Source: Maribacter sp. HTCC2170 (lineage in GTDB: Bacteria > Bacteroidota > Bacteroidia > Flavobacteriales > Flavobacteriaceae). From it: DNA of 64,000 nt. The stretch covers positions 62,001 to 126,000 of the forward strand of contig NC_014472.1 in NCBI RefSeq assembly GCF_000153165.2, written 5' to 3'. The translations under genes were made by a program, and so were the position numbers. Under the pieces are notes generated by a model. The model was not told where the DNA came from and ran no database searches. It was given only the letters and a program-made list of their open reading frames with translations. Below, in pieces: positions 35,504 to 44,382 of the stretch (position 1 is the stretch's first letter; each line of letters opens with the position of its first letter).

Positions 35504-36373
35504 ATGAAACTTTCTTATGAAAGTATTAACCATACTATACATACCTCCTTTAATATTGAACACTACACTCATACAAAGTCTTGTGTAACAACAAATTGGC
35601 ATATACATCCTGAGTATGAATTGGTCTATATTAGAAATGGAAAAGGAGTCTTACAAATTGACTCCCATGAAATTCCGTATGATAATGGAGCCCTTCTATT
35701 TATAGGCCCGAATATTCCCCATGCGGATTTTGGCAATAAGGATTACGAAGACAACTTAGAGATCGTCATTCAGTTCAAAAATGAATTTGTTGATGATAAA
35801 TTGACAATTTTCCCTGAATTCAAAAACATAAAAGAGCTTATTAAAAAAACCAACCAAGCACTCGTATTCAATAAGGAAGTCAAAACTAAATTCAAGGGAT
35901 ATTTTGAAAATTTCAAAGTAGGACAAGATGCACACAATCTGATTAACCTTATAGGGTTACTTGATGAATTAGGAACCAATAGTTCCTATGAAACAGTTAT
36001 CTCAAAAAAAGACCTAATTGAACATAAACCTAGTGAAGTTATTCGATTGGAAACCATATTCGAATTCGTAAATGAACACTATGCCGAGCCAATCAATATA
36101 GTTTCAATTTGCACAAAAGTGGGTTTGACAAAAAACTCGTTTTGTCGTTTTTTTAAGAAAATGACGCATCAAAGTTTTGTGCAATTTGTAAACGAATTCA
36201 GAATAAGAAAAGCTATTGATTTATTTCATCAAAATCTATTCACCGTATCTGAGGTTATGTACAAATGTGGGTTTAATGACGCCTCTTATTTCGCCAAAAT
36301 ATTTAAAAAGCATACGAACAAAACACCTTCTGAATATCTCGAAAACAAGTCAAACAGAATTAAATCACATTAA
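35504..36373 (+). CDS. AraC-family transcriptional regulator with cupin domain
   Basis: A 289-residue regulator. The N-terminal cupin fold (TNWHIHPEYELVYIRNGKG, IGPNIPHADF) keeps several His residues that may bind a small ligand. The C-terminal ~100 residues hold two helix-turn-helix units (SICTKVGLTKNSFCRFFKKM and VSEVMYKCGFNDASYFAKIF). The neighbouring divergent MFS gene is the likely target. It overlaps the kynureninase gene by 4 bp tail to tail, and could sense a kynurenine-pathway compound, but this is a guess from position. Confidence 0.9.
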   Translation: MKLSYESINHTIHTSFNIEHYTHTKSCVTTNWHIHPEYELVYIRNGKGVLQIDSHEIPYDNGALLFIGPNIPHADFGNKDYEDNLEIVIQFKNEFVDDKLTIFPEFKNIKELIKKTNQALVFNKEVKTKFKGYFENFKVGQDAHNLINLIGLLDELGTNSSYETVISKKDLIEHKPSEVIRLETIFEFVNEHYAEPINIVSICTKVGLTKNSFCRFFKKMTHQSFVQFVNEFRIRKAIDLFHQNLFTVSEVMYKCGFNDASYFAKIFKKHTNKTPSEYLENKSNRIKSH

Positions 36374-37644
36374 GCGATACCGCTTTTAATACCTTTTAAC
36401 AATATTTGACCAAAACGATACATATCTTCAAAGGAACAGTAAAAAGGTGCTGGCGCCAATCTTATGACATTTGGTTCCCGCCAATCGGTTATCACACCGC
36501 TCTCCATCAAAAAATCAAATAATGGTCTACCGTGCCCATGAAGAAAAACAGACAGTTGACAACCTCTTTCATTTGGCGTGATTATTTCAAAAGAACCGTT
36601 TACTTCACCATCTATTTCGTTCAAAACGAACTCCAGATAAGAGACGATTTTATCACGTTTCTCAATTAAAGCATTCATCCCCACTTCCTCAAAAAGCTGT
36701 AAAGAGGCCAAATAGGGCGCAAGAGATAATACTGACGGGTTGCTTATTTGCCAAGCATCAGCGTTTTCAATAGGTTCAAATTCAGGCTTCATTAAAAAGC
36801 GTGTTTCTTTTTTAGTTCCCCACCATCCTTCAAACCTGGGAATATCACTTTCATGCAAGTATTTTTTGTTCACAAAAATGCCCGATGCATTACCAGGTCC
36901 ACTATTCATGTATTTATAACTGCACCAAGAGGCAAAATCAACATCCCATTCATGAAGCTTCAGTTCAACATTACCTACAGCATGAGCCAAATCCCAACCA
37001 ACAAAAGCCCCTTGTGTCTTTCCTGCTTTTGTAATCGCCTTCATATCAAATACCTGGCCATTATAATAATTTACACCACCTATCAAAACCAAGGCAATCT
37101 CCTCGCCCACTTCATTGATTTTACTCAAAATATCTTCGGTTCGCCAGAAATGCTCCCCTTCTCGTTTTCTAACCTCAACAATGGCATCCTCGATATCAAA
37201 ACCATGAAACTTCACTTGGCTTTTCAGTATATATTGATCGCTGGGAAATGCCTTTTCCTCACATAAAATCTTGAATCTCTTTTTTGTTGGTCTATAAAAT
37301 GAGACCAGTAATAAGTGAAGATTTACACTCAGGGTGTTCATTACTGAAACTTCCTCTTTTTTAGCACCAACAACACTTGCCAAAGGTTTGGCTAAACGCT
37401 CATGATAATCCCACCAAGGTTTATCAGAACGAAAATGACCTTCAACGGCCAAATTCTTCCAATCAGTGATTACCTCGTCAACATAACTTTTGGTGATTTT
37501 TGGTTGCAATCCCAAGGAATTTCCTGTAAAATAAATAACGTCCTTGCCGTTTATTTGTGGAAAATGAAATTGGCTCTTATAATCATTAAGAACATCCTCA
37601 GTATCCAATTTTTGGGCAAAAGCCAATGAATTCTCGAACTGCAT
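36370..37644 (-). CDS. kynU: Kynureninase
   Basis: This PLP enzyme cleaves 3-hydroxykynurenine to 3-hydroxyanthranilate and alanine. FTGNSLGLQPK near the N-terminus, GWDLAHAVGNVEL, and WCSYKYMNSGPG with the Schiff-base Lys (about residue 245) are diagnostic. I chose the ATG at 37644 (MQFENSLAF, 424 residues); an in-frame ATG at 37704 would add 20 residues without homology. A GNAT gene ends 60 bp upstream and may be co-transcribed. With kmo it covers two successive steps; tryptophan dioxygenase and the 3-hydroxyanthranilate dioxygenase are not in this window. Confidence 0.94.
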   Translation of the reverse strand: MQFENSLAFAQKLDTEDVLNDYKSQFHFPQINGKDVIYFTGNSLGLQPKITKSYVDEVITDWKNLAVEGHFRSDKPWWDYHERLAKPLASVVGAKKEEVSVMNTLSVNLHLLLVSFYRPTKKRFKILCEEKAFPSDQYILKSQVKFHGFDIEDAIVEVRKREGEHFWRTEDILSKINEVGEEIALVLIGGVNYYNGQVFDMKAITKAGKTQGAFVGWDLAHAVGNVELKLHEWDVDFASWCSYKYMNSGPGNASGIFVNKKYLHESDIPRFEGWWGTKKETRFLMKPEFEPIENADAWQISNPSVLSLAPYLASLQLFEEVGMNALIEKRDKIVSYLEFVLNEIDGEVNGSFEIITPNERGCQLSVFLHGHGRPLFDFLMESGVITDWREPNVIRLAPAPFYCSFEDMYRFGQILLKGIKSGIA

Positions 37645-37704
37645 AGTATACTTTTTTTCAAAAGTACAATTTCGAGTTAAACTTTCTCTGGTCGATTTTT
37701 TCAA

Positions 37705-38163
37705 TTATTCCAATCGCATTTCAATTATATGCTTCTTGAAACCCATTTTCTCATAGGCGCTTATTGCGCTATTATTTTCATCATAAACTGTCAATCTAAT
37801 TTCTTTTAACCCCTTTGAGTACGACCAATCTTTTAATTCTTCAATGATTCTTCCATTAATTCCCTTACCTCGATATTCCGGTAGTGTGAACATGAATCCT
37901 AAATAAGCATATTCATTATGGTTTAAATAATGTCTTGCTTGTTTTATTAAAGCATAACCCGAACTCACAATTTCACCCCCGATTTCGGCAATGACTACAG
38001 ACGCATCATCCCTTAGAATCATATCTTTCAAATCATAATAAGTAATCGGGTCATTGGCAAGGGTTATATCGAAAGGGCGTTCGGCTTCAATCACACCTTG
38101 TTCAAATTCCAATAGGACCGATAAATCCCCAAGTGTAGCGGTTCTTATTTCCAAATCAATCAT
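37705..38163 (-). CDS. GNAT-family N-acetyltransferase
   Basis: A 152-residue acetyl-CoA-dependent transferase. The acetyl-CoA-binding P-loop is EYRGKGINGRII, preceded by the strand YAYLGFMFTLPE and followed by the typical NNSAISAYEKMGFKKH end. The acceptor is unknown; amines, amino acids or proteins are possible. It is the first gene of a likely two-gene transcript with kynU and divergent from the O-methyltransferase gene. Confidence 0.88.
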   Translation of the reverse strand: MIDLEIRTATLGDLSVLLEFEQGVIEAERPFDITLANDPITYYDLKDMILRDDASVVIAEIGGEIVSSGYALIKQARHYLNHNEYAYLGFMFTLPEYRGKGINGRIIEELKDWSYSKGLKEIRLTVYDENNSAISAYEKMGFKKHIIEMRLE

Positions 38164-38231
38164 AAAAGAGTGCTTTGTTCATTTGAATTTCAAGGTAGTA
38201 CATAATTATATATTTTTACCAAAAAATACAA

Positions 38232-38873
38232 ATGCACTTTTTATCCCAAGTTTTAGAAAATTATATTGAAAATAGTTCGGAAAACGAGCCTGAATTATTA
38301 AAAAAGCTTTCAAGGGAAACACATTTAAAGGTAATTCAACCCAGAATGATAACCGGGCATTTTCAAGGAAGGGTCTTGAGTCTACTATCAAAAATCATCA
38401 ACCCCACGAACATATTAGAAATAGGAACCTACACGGGTTATTCAGCTTTGTGTTTGGCCGAAGGATTGAAAAAAAATGGCACACTTCATACAATTGACAT
38501 TAATGAGGAACTTGCCGATATTCAGCGAAAATATTTTGAAGAGAGTGGATTTGGCCATCAAATAATACAACATGCTGGCGATGCCTTGAAAATTATTCCA
38601 GAAATGAACGAGACTTTTAATTTAGTATTTATTGATGCTGAAAAAAGGGAATATCCAGAATATTTTGAAGCAGTAATGGAAAAAACCTCTTCTGGGAGCA
38701 TAATCTTATCGGACAATGTGCTTTGGTCTGGAAAAGTTGTAGAGCCTCTAAACGAAAAAGACATAGCAACAAAAACACTTTTGGGTTATAATAAAAAGCT
38801 CAAGGAAGATTCAAGAGTAGAAACTGTGCTTTTACCGATCAGGGATGGGTTAACCTTAAGTAGGGTACTATAA
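38232..38873 (+). CDS. Class I SAM-dependent O-methyltransferase (COMT-like)
   Basis: A 213-residue methyltransferase of the caffeoyl-CoA / catechol O-methyltransferase branch. SAM motif I is ILEIGTYTGYSALCLA, motif II contains TIDINEE, and metal-binding residues are in NLVFIDAEKREYPEYFE and ILSDNVLWSGKV. The family methylates catechol-like hydroxyls, so a link to the neighbouring kynurenine genes (aromatic o-aminophenols) is conceivable but unproved. Its last 35 bp overlap the PAP2 gene on the opposite strand. Confidence 0.9.
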   Translation: MHFLSQVLENYIENSSENEPELLKKLSRETHLKVIQPRMITGHFQGRVLSLLSKIINPTNILEIGTYTGYSALCLAEGLKKNGTLHTIDINEELADIQRKYFEESGFGHQIIQHAGDALKIIPEMNETFNLVFIDAEKREYPEYFEAVMEKTSSGSIILSDNVLWSGKVVEPLNEKDIATKTLLGYNKKLKEDSRVETVLLPIRDGLTLSRVL

Positions 38874-39411
38874 TCCTTTTATAAATGTTGTAGAAACCAA
38901 ATGCAGACAGTAAGCCCACTATAGCACCAACAATAATATCTACTGGGTAATGTACACCTAAATAGATTCTGCTTAAGGCAAATAGAAGCGGCCATGTGTA
39001 AAACACCCAACACCATTTTACTTTTTTTCTTAAGAACAAAACAATCAAAGTTGTAATTGAAAATGAGCTGGCAGCATGCCCTGAGAAGAAACTAAAACTT
39101 GATGGATTTTTAAGTACACGAATAATCGAGTTGATCTCAGAATTGTTGTTTGGCCTTAACCGTTCAAAAAACTCTTTGGTCAAATCTGTGGCCACAAGAA
39201 TAAAGCAAATCAATAAGATTACCGTCAAGGTCTTATAGATTGCCTCTTTTTTAGGGTCTTTCCAAAAAATAAGAAGGAAGAAAAACAAAAACAGGGGAAT
39301 CCAAGTATAGATATTGGTCACGGTTGACCAAAAAGTATCATACTTTTCTATTCCCAAACTATTTAAATAAATAAAGGTTTCCCTATCCCATTGAAGAATT
39401 CTATCGAGCAT
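38839..39411 (-). CDS. PAP2-family membrane phosphatase
   Basis: A 190-residue integral membrane phosphatase. The three PAP2 motifs are complete: KEFFERLRP (K79-x6-R86-P87), FSGH (109-112) and SRIYLGVHYPVD (147-158). Five to six membrane helices are visible. It may act on undecaprenyl diphosphate or phosphatidate in the envelope; the sequence does not decide. It follows tatA by 10 bp on the same strand and overlaps the O-methyltransferase gene tail to tail by 35 bp. Confidence 0.9.
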   Translation of the reverse strand: MLDRILQWDRETFIYLNSLGIEKYDTFWSTVTNIYTWIPLFLFFFLLIFWKDPKKEAIYKTLTVILLICFILVATDLTKEFFERLRPNNNSEINSIIRVLKNPSSFSFFSGHAASSFSITTLIVLFLRKKVKWCWVFYTWPLLFALSRIYLGVHYPVDIIVGAIVGLLSAFGFYNIYKRIIVPYLRLTHP

Positions 39412-39421
39412 AGGGCTTAGC

Positions 39422-39760
39422 TTATTTGCGTTTTATGCTTCCTGTAACGTCCTCTACGTTTTTCTTTACCGCACTAACTCCTTTTTTGAGGTCTTCACCA
39501 ATCCCAGAACCAATATTATCTTTTACATCATTGATATCTTTTTTAATATCCTCTACCAGACTCGTATCTATTCCCTGCTTCTCAGCGCTTTTCTGTATTT
39601 CTTGCTTAATATCCTCTGTTGCATCTTTTAACTGCCTCATACCTTTCCCAAGTCCTTTGGCGATACCTGGAATTTTATCGGCACCAAATACCATGACCAC
39701 TATGAACATGATGAAAAAAATCTCTCCTCCGCTAATAAATAAGAAAACCATGGAATTCAT
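39422..39760 (-). CDS. tatA: Twin-arginine translocase subunit TatA/TatE
   Basis: The pore-forming Tat component exports folded proteins. In 112 residues it has a short N-terminal membrane helix with an unusual Glu (GGEIFFIMFIVVMVF, Glu at 13), the FGADKIP hinge, and an amphipathic helix (IAKGLGKGMRQLKDATEDIK), then a charged tail. A likely client with a twin-arginine signal occurs in the same window at 62,253. It is co-directional with the PAP2 gene, which starts 10 bp later; tatC is not nearby. Confidence 0.93.
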   Translation of the reverse strand: MNSMVFLFISGGEIFFIMFIVVMVFGADKIPGIAKGLGKGMRQLKDATEDIKQEIQKSAEKQGIDTSLVEDIKKDINDVKDNIGSGIGEDLKKGVSAVKKNVEDVTGSIKRK

Positions 39761-39792
39761 ACGTCAAATATAGTGAAGATTAATTGCTAAAT

Positions 39793-39825
39793 AAAAAAGT
39801 CCTGATAGTAGTATCAGGACTTTTT
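39793..39825 (-). terminator. Terminator downstream of the M1 peptidase gene
   Basis: AGTCCTGATA pairs with TATCAGGACT over 10 bp around a GTAG loop, flanked by A6 and T5. It ends the minus-strand M1 peptidase unit and insulates tatA. Confidence 0.85.
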
Positions 39826-39843
39826 CAATAATTGTTTTGTTTA

Positions 39844-42150
39844 TTACCCTTTGATCTTTTCTTTGAACTTATCAAAGTCGTTTTGCTCTTCTTGTTTTGG
39901 CCAAGCATTGTTGGTTGTATCAATATCAGCAGTTTCAGCTTTAGGATCAACAACAATACCTACCAATTCACTCTGTGAAGAAAGAACCAATTTCACTTCA
40001 GCATCATTCTTTCTCCAGATTTCTGGAGGATAGGTTATATTTTCCTTTGTGCCATCGGCGTAGGTATATTCAACAATCAATGGCATAGGAATTCCACCTG
40101 GCTTATCGTAGGTAACCTCATAAAAGAACTTTGGTTCTTTTACTTCAGCTCTTTCAGCAGCCGTCATATTGTCCATCATAAACTCTTTCAAAGTTTTAGA
40201 ACTTTCAGAAGGAGCTTTACCTTTCAAATTGGCATCAAACCCTTCGCTATCCTCATCTGCTAAATAAACCAAAGGAGGTAAATCTGCTTCAGTTAGGTTT
40301 CTTGCTGCCATATACTCTTGCATCTTTTTACCAGGCTTATCAGAAACATAATATTTCTTGATTCCTTTTACACCTATGTCAACATAATCCGTGGTATAGA
40401 ACCATCCCCTCCAATACCAATCTAAATCAACGGCAGAAGCATCTTCCATTGTTCTAAAAAAGTCTTCAGGTGTTGGGTGCTTAAATTTCCAACGTTGTGC
40501 ATATGTCTTGAATGCATGGTCAAACAATTCTTTTCCCATAACAGTTTCTCTAAGAATATTCAAAGCTGTGGCAGGTTTACCATAGGCATTAGGCCCCAAT
40601 TGGTAAACATTTTCAGGATTGGACATAATTGGTGATAAGGTACTTTGGTCACCGCTCATATAAGGTACAATCTTACTAGGTGCACCTCTTCTTGAAGGGT
40701 ATGCTTTATTCGGTGATATTGCGTTGGGGTTTGCTTCACCAAACGCCTGTTCAGCCAAATACTGCATGAATGTATCAAGCCCTTCATCCATCCAACCCCA
40801 TTGGCGCTCATCGGAGTTGACGATCATTGGGAAATAGTTATGACCTACTTCATGGATAATTACACTGATCATACCATATTTAGTACGGTCGGAATAAGAG
40901 CCATCTTCATTAGGTCTACCATAGTTCCAGCATATCATTGGGTACTCCATACCTTGGTTCTTTGCATGGACTGAAATTGCTTTTGGATAAGGATAGTCAA
41001 AGGTGTGCTTTGAGTATGTCTCAAGTGTTTGAACAACTGCTTTTGTTGAATACTCTTCCCAAAGCGGATTACCTTCTTTCGGATACAATGAAACAGCCAT
41101 AACATTCTTACTACCTACTTTTACGGCCTGCATGTCCCAAATGAACTTTCTTGAAGTGGCGAAGCCATAATCCCTAACATTTTGTGCTTTGAACTTCCAG
41201 GTTTTCTTTTTCTCAGAGAAACCTTTTTCAGCTGCTTCGGCTTCAGCCTGAGTTACGATAATTACAGGCTTGTCATATGACTTTTTTGCCTTCTCATAAC
41301 GCTTCATCATCTCTTTTGAAAAAACTTCTTTTCTATTCTGAAGCTCTCCAGTGGCATCCAATATATGATCAGCTGGTACGGTAATGTTCACTTCATAATC
41401 CCCGAAAGGAAGGGCAAATTCACCACTGCCCCAGAACTGATGGTTTTGCCATCCCTCTACATCATTATAAACAGCCATTCTTGGAAAAAACTGGGCAATA
41501 ACATAGGAGTTATTCCCATCCTTTTCAAAATGCTCATAACCAGACCTAGCTCTATTAACCGTATGGTTTGGAATATTATACCACCATTTTATGGAAAACG
41601 ATAGCTGTGCCTTACTTTTCAATGGCTGAGGAATGTTTATACGCATCATCGTCTGATTAATGGTATATGACAATGCCTTTCCAGAAGCGTCTTTTACATA
41701 TTCAATATTGAAACCTCCTTCAAAAGGCTTACTAAGATACTTGCCTGCAAACCCGCCAGGTTGTTCTGCCAAAGGAACACCGCCACCATCGCGTAAAGGT
41801 GATTTACTATCTTTCGCCCTTACATTTTGATCTAATTGTACCCAGAGGAACTCTAAATCATCTGGTGAATTATTGGTATAGGTAATAGTTTCAGTACCAT
41901 AAATCTTGGCATTCCTATCATCTAATTCGATATTCATTTTATAATCTGCCTGCTGCTGATAGTAATCTGGTCCAGGTGCACCGGATGCAGAGCGATATGT
42001 ATTGGGAGTAGCAAACTCCTCGTACATTTGTTTAAACTTGCTCTGATTTATGTGACCAGGCTCTTTTTCATTTTGCTCAGCTTCTTGCGCAGATAACACG
42101 GTTGCGAACACAAAGAAAACTAAAGCAACGTAGTACTTGATTTTATTCAT
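39844..42150 (-). CDS. Secreted M1-family zinc metallopeptidase
   Basis: A 768-residue exported peptidase with a signal peptide (cleavage near TVLSAQE). The zinc site is HEVGH (433-437) and, 18 residues on, E456 in WMDEGLD, the M1 pattern HExxH-x18-E. The gluzincin N-terminal beta saddle is present (MNIELDDRNAKIYGTETITY). The usual GAMEN exopeptidase motif reads QGMEY (in KNQGMEYPMICW), so its aminopeptidase specificity may be altered. It is the last gene of a minus-strand series with a DUF6702-like protein and three paralogous secreted proteins. Confidence 0.92.
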   Translation of the reverse strand: MNKIKYYVALVFFVFATVLSAQEAEQNEKEPGHINQSKFKQMYEEFATPNTYRSASGAPGPDYYQQQADYKMNIELDDRNAKIYGTETITYTNNSPDDLEFLWVQLDQNVRAKDSKSPLRDGGGVPLAEQPGGFAGKYLSKPFEGGFNIEYVKDASGKALSYTINQTMMRINIPQPLKSKAQLSFSIKWWYNIPNHTVNRARSGYEHFEKDGNNSYVIAQFFPRMAVYNDVEGWQNHQFWGSGEFALPFGDYEVNITVPADHILDATGELQNRKEVFSKEMMKRYEKAKKSYDKPVIIVTQAEAEAAEKGFSEKKKTWKFKAQNVRDYGFATSRKFIWDMQAVKVGSKNVMAVSLYPKEGNPLWEEYSTKAVVQTLETYSKHTFDYPYPKAISVHAKNQGMEYPMICWNYGRPNEDGSYSDRTKYGMISVIIHEVGHNYFPMIVNSDERQWGWMDEGLDTFMQYLAEQAFGEANPNAISPNKAYPSRRGAPSKIVPYMSGDQSTLSPIMSNPENVYQLGPNAYGKPATALNILRETVMGKELFDHAFKTYAQRWKFKHPTPEDFFRTMEDASAVDLDWYWRGWFYTTDYVDIGVKGIKKYYVSDKPGKKMQEYMAARNLTEADLPPLVYLADEDSEGFDANLKGKAPSESSKTLKEFMMDNMTAAERAEVKEPKFFYEVTYDKPGGIPMPLIVEYTYADGTKENITYPPEIWRKNDAEVKLVLSSQSELVGIVVDPKAETADIDTTNNAWPKQEEQNDFDKFKEKIKG

Positions 42151-42213
42151 TTTTATATTTGATTTATTAAAGAACGAAATGTAAAGTTTTTTTAACGATT
42201 TGTTAATCGCTCG

Positions 42214-42729
42214 TTATAATTTTAACATTCCTTTATTATTCTCTTTGATGAGTACAAAGCTTTTTTTCTTGCCCTTTATTTTAAAATGTACAACATTCTG
42301 CTGGTCGTCAAAAAGGTCGGTAAGTAGTTCATTTTGAACTTTTATTGATTTTATTTTTTCAATATCAACTTCAGGAATCTCCAGATAGCAGATCATTACA
42401 TCATTATCATACTTTTTGCCTATAAAATTGTACTGCATTTGATTATCGTTGGCATAAACAAGGAACTTTGTTTTAAGGTATTTCTCAATATAGCTATCAG
42501 TCATTTTAGACTCAGCTTCGGTGGCGAGTTGGGTTTTAAAGCCATAGCGTTCCTCCAAAACCTTTTCAATATCATCTATAAATAGTCGGGAAGTAATCTG
42601 TATGGCCTTATCCTTCTCGGAATAAGAAATATTAGTGACACTTACATAAAACTTATGTGCCGTGGTAAAGGCAAACAAGGGTAAAAGTAAAAGAAGTAAA
42701 CTCTTTTTTATAAATTTCATCTTCATCAT
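42214..42729 (-). CDS. Exported DUF6702-like protein
   Basis: A 171-residue protein with an N-terminal hydrophobic signal (SLLLLLLPLFAFTTA) and a mature part beginning HKFYVSVTNISYSEKDKAIQ, which I recall from the family DUF6702 of Bacteroidota that precedes M1 peptidases. The remainder is strand-rich with a central helix (DIEKVLEERYGF). No catalytic residues are evident. It lies 63 bp before the M1 peptidase gene, so co-expression and a helper role are likely. Family naming is from memory. Confidence 0.78.
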   Translation of the reverse strand: MMKMKFIKKSLLLLLLPLFAFTTAHKFYVSVTNISYSEKDKAIQITSRLFIDDIEKVLEERYGFKTQLATEAESKMTDSYIEKYLKTKFLVYANDNQMQYNFIGKKYDNDVMICYLEIPEVDIEKIKSIKVQNELLTDLFDDQQNVVHFKIKGKKKSFVLIKENNKGMLKL

Positions 42730-42770
42730 TTATCTATCAAAATTACGCAATCATTGTGCCAGATCAAAAG

Positions 42771-43613
42771 TTAATCCAGATTATTGTTCTTTCTATATGT
42801 GACGCTCTTTCTTCGCATAAACTCCCAAAAAACCAATCTATCATTTATTTCCAAAGTAGATTGAAAAGTAGAATCAACCTCACAGAAATTCATGAAATCG
42901 GCTATACTTTCCCTGGGAATATGCATACCGTGTATAAAAAGTGAATCAACATAAATGTGTCTTATACTTTTCATTTGTTCATTGGCATTATCTTGGGCAA
43001 TACGTTTTTTCAACATTTTGGTTCGGCCTGAAAAATAATTGATTAATGGATCTATTCTAGTGCCAGCAGCAAGAATATAAAAATACGCATCCCAAGTTCT
43101 GGCTGCATAAAATTTTCGTTCCGACGGAGTAAGAGGTATTATATCGGCATTTGGTAACCCCACGGAACCAGTGGTTACCACAGAGCCTATATTCAAACTA
43201 TCCAAGTCTTTTGTAAGGTCACCGGTAAGGTTATAGGGTGTAACCAAAACCTCATCCAACTTTATTCTTTCCTCTTCCAAAAATATGTTCAAAAACCTGC
43301 TTTCCAAGATTTCTGAATTAACAGGCACTACTTTCCGTTTATACTGAATAGCCGAAAAGACCAAGGTGTCATTGAGCCGGACTTGAACCGAAAAAAAGCC
43401 TATAGCATCAGTTATTGTGGCCTTTTGCGAGCTTATATTCATCACATGTGTCCCAGCCACATCACCATCTTTACTAAAGACCCGACCTTCGAGCTTCTTG
43501 GTCTGTTGACCTTTGATCGATGAGACAAACAAACAACAAGAAACAAAAACCATTGATATCGTTATCCTGGTGCGGAACTTGGATTTATTTTTTAAAATTT
43601 TAATCAAGTTCAT
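42771..43613 (-). CDS. Secreted carboxypeptidase-regulatory-like protein, paralogue 3
   Basis: A 280-residue secreted protein, the last of three tandem paralogues. After an unusually long, lysine/arginine-rich signal sequence (KNKSKFRTRITISMVFVSCC, cleavage near SIKGQ) comes a CarboxypepD_reg-like Ig domain (LEGRVFSKDGDVAGTHVMNI ... ITDAIGFFSVQVRLNDTLVFSAI), then LDEVLVTPYNLTGDL and a helical C-terminal half. The likely start at 43613 overlaps paralogue 2 by exactly 14 bp; a start at 43682 would run deep into it. The domain resembles the plug-side extension of TonB receptors, without a barrel. Confidence 0.82.
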   Translation of the reverse strand: MNLIKILKNKSKFRTRITISMVFVSCCLFVSSIKGQQTKKLEGRVFSKDGDVAGTHVMNISSQKATITDAIGFFSVQVRLNDTLVFSAIQYKRKVVPVNSEILESRFLNIFLEEERIKLDEVLVTPYNLTGDLTKDLDSLNIGSVVTTGSVGLPNADIIPLTPSERKFYAARTWDAYFYILAAGTRIDPLINYFSGRTKMLKKRIAQDNANEQMKSIRHIYVDSLFIHGMHIPRESIADFMNFCEVDSTFQSTLEINDRLVFWEFMRRKSVTYRKNNNLD

Positions 43614-44382
43614 TGTTTTTTCTATAAACAACACTTTTTTTACGCATGAACTCCCAAATCTTAAATCTGTCATGAGAGTCAACTACAACTTGAAAAGCGG
43701 TATCCACCTCACAGAAGTACATGAAATCGTCTATGTTTACCTCTGGTATTTTAAACTCAATGCGATATAAAGAGTCCGGATAAAATGCCCTTACCCTTTG
43801 GGTACGTTCATACTTTTCATTGCGGGCAACCCGCTCTTTAAGCATTTTTGTACGGCCAGAAATGCCGTTTAAGATAGGGTTCAGCGGTAAAATTCCGCCG
43901 CCAGTAGTGGCTTCATACAACTTACGCTCAGCTTGGGTCGGGGGTACTACATAAGCATTTGGCAATCCCAAGGTTGAAGCAGTAACCACGGGTTCAATTT
44001 CTGCACGCGATAAATCAGTTGACATATCCCCAGTGAGGTTATAAGGCATAACAATTACTTCATCAAGCTCGTTTACGGCATCCTCTAAAGGCACATAAAG
44101 CAACTTGCTTTTTAGTACTTCATTGGAAATGACAACAATCTTTCTTTTGAACTGAATAGCGGAAAACACCAACGTATCGTTAAGCTTGGCGGTAATTGAG
44201 AAAAAGCCGTTTAAATCTGTAATTGAAGCTTTATCGGCGGTTATATTTAGTACATGGGTAGCCGCAACATCTTCATTTTTACTATAAACACGACCTTCTA
44301 TTTGCTTTACAAATAAAGATTGTGCGCCCAAGGTGGTGCCCATTAAGACAAAAAAGACCAGAAGTGCACTACTTCTCGTCAT
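43600..44382 (-). CDS. Secreted carboxypeptidase-regulatory-like protein, paralogue 2
   Basis: A 260-residue protein with a signal peptide (cleavage near TLGAQ), a CarboxypepD_reg-like domain (IEGRVYSKNEDVAATHVLNI, ITDLNGFFSI, NDTLVFSAIQFKRK), a linker MPYNLTGDM, and a C-terminal region with GRTKMLKERVAR and IWEFMRKKSVVYRKNNELD. It aligns along its whole length with paralogue 3 and less closely with paralogue 1. Overlaps of 14 bp on both sides show a tightly coupled operon. No enzymatic motif was found. Confidence 0.84.
   Translation of the reverse strand: MTRSSALLVFFVLMGTTLGAQSLFVKQIEGRVYSKNEDVAATHVLNITADKASITDLNGFFSITAKLNDTLVFSAIQFKRKIVVISNEVLKSKLLYVPLEDAVNELDEVIVMPYNLTGDMSTDLSRAEIEPVVTASTLGLPNAYVVPPTQAERKLYEATTGGGILPLNPILNGISGRTKMLKERVARNEKYERTQRVRAFYPDSLYRIEFKIPEVNIDDFMYFCEVDTAFQVVVDSHDRFKIWEFMRKKSVVYRKNNELD

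Noticed and set aside
37645-37704. N-terminal extension of kynureninase from an ATG at 37704
   Set aside because: Twenty residues with no homology (Ser/Thr/Lys-rich) ahead of the normal family start; the ATG would nearly touch the upstream GNAT stop, but spacing alone is weak support.
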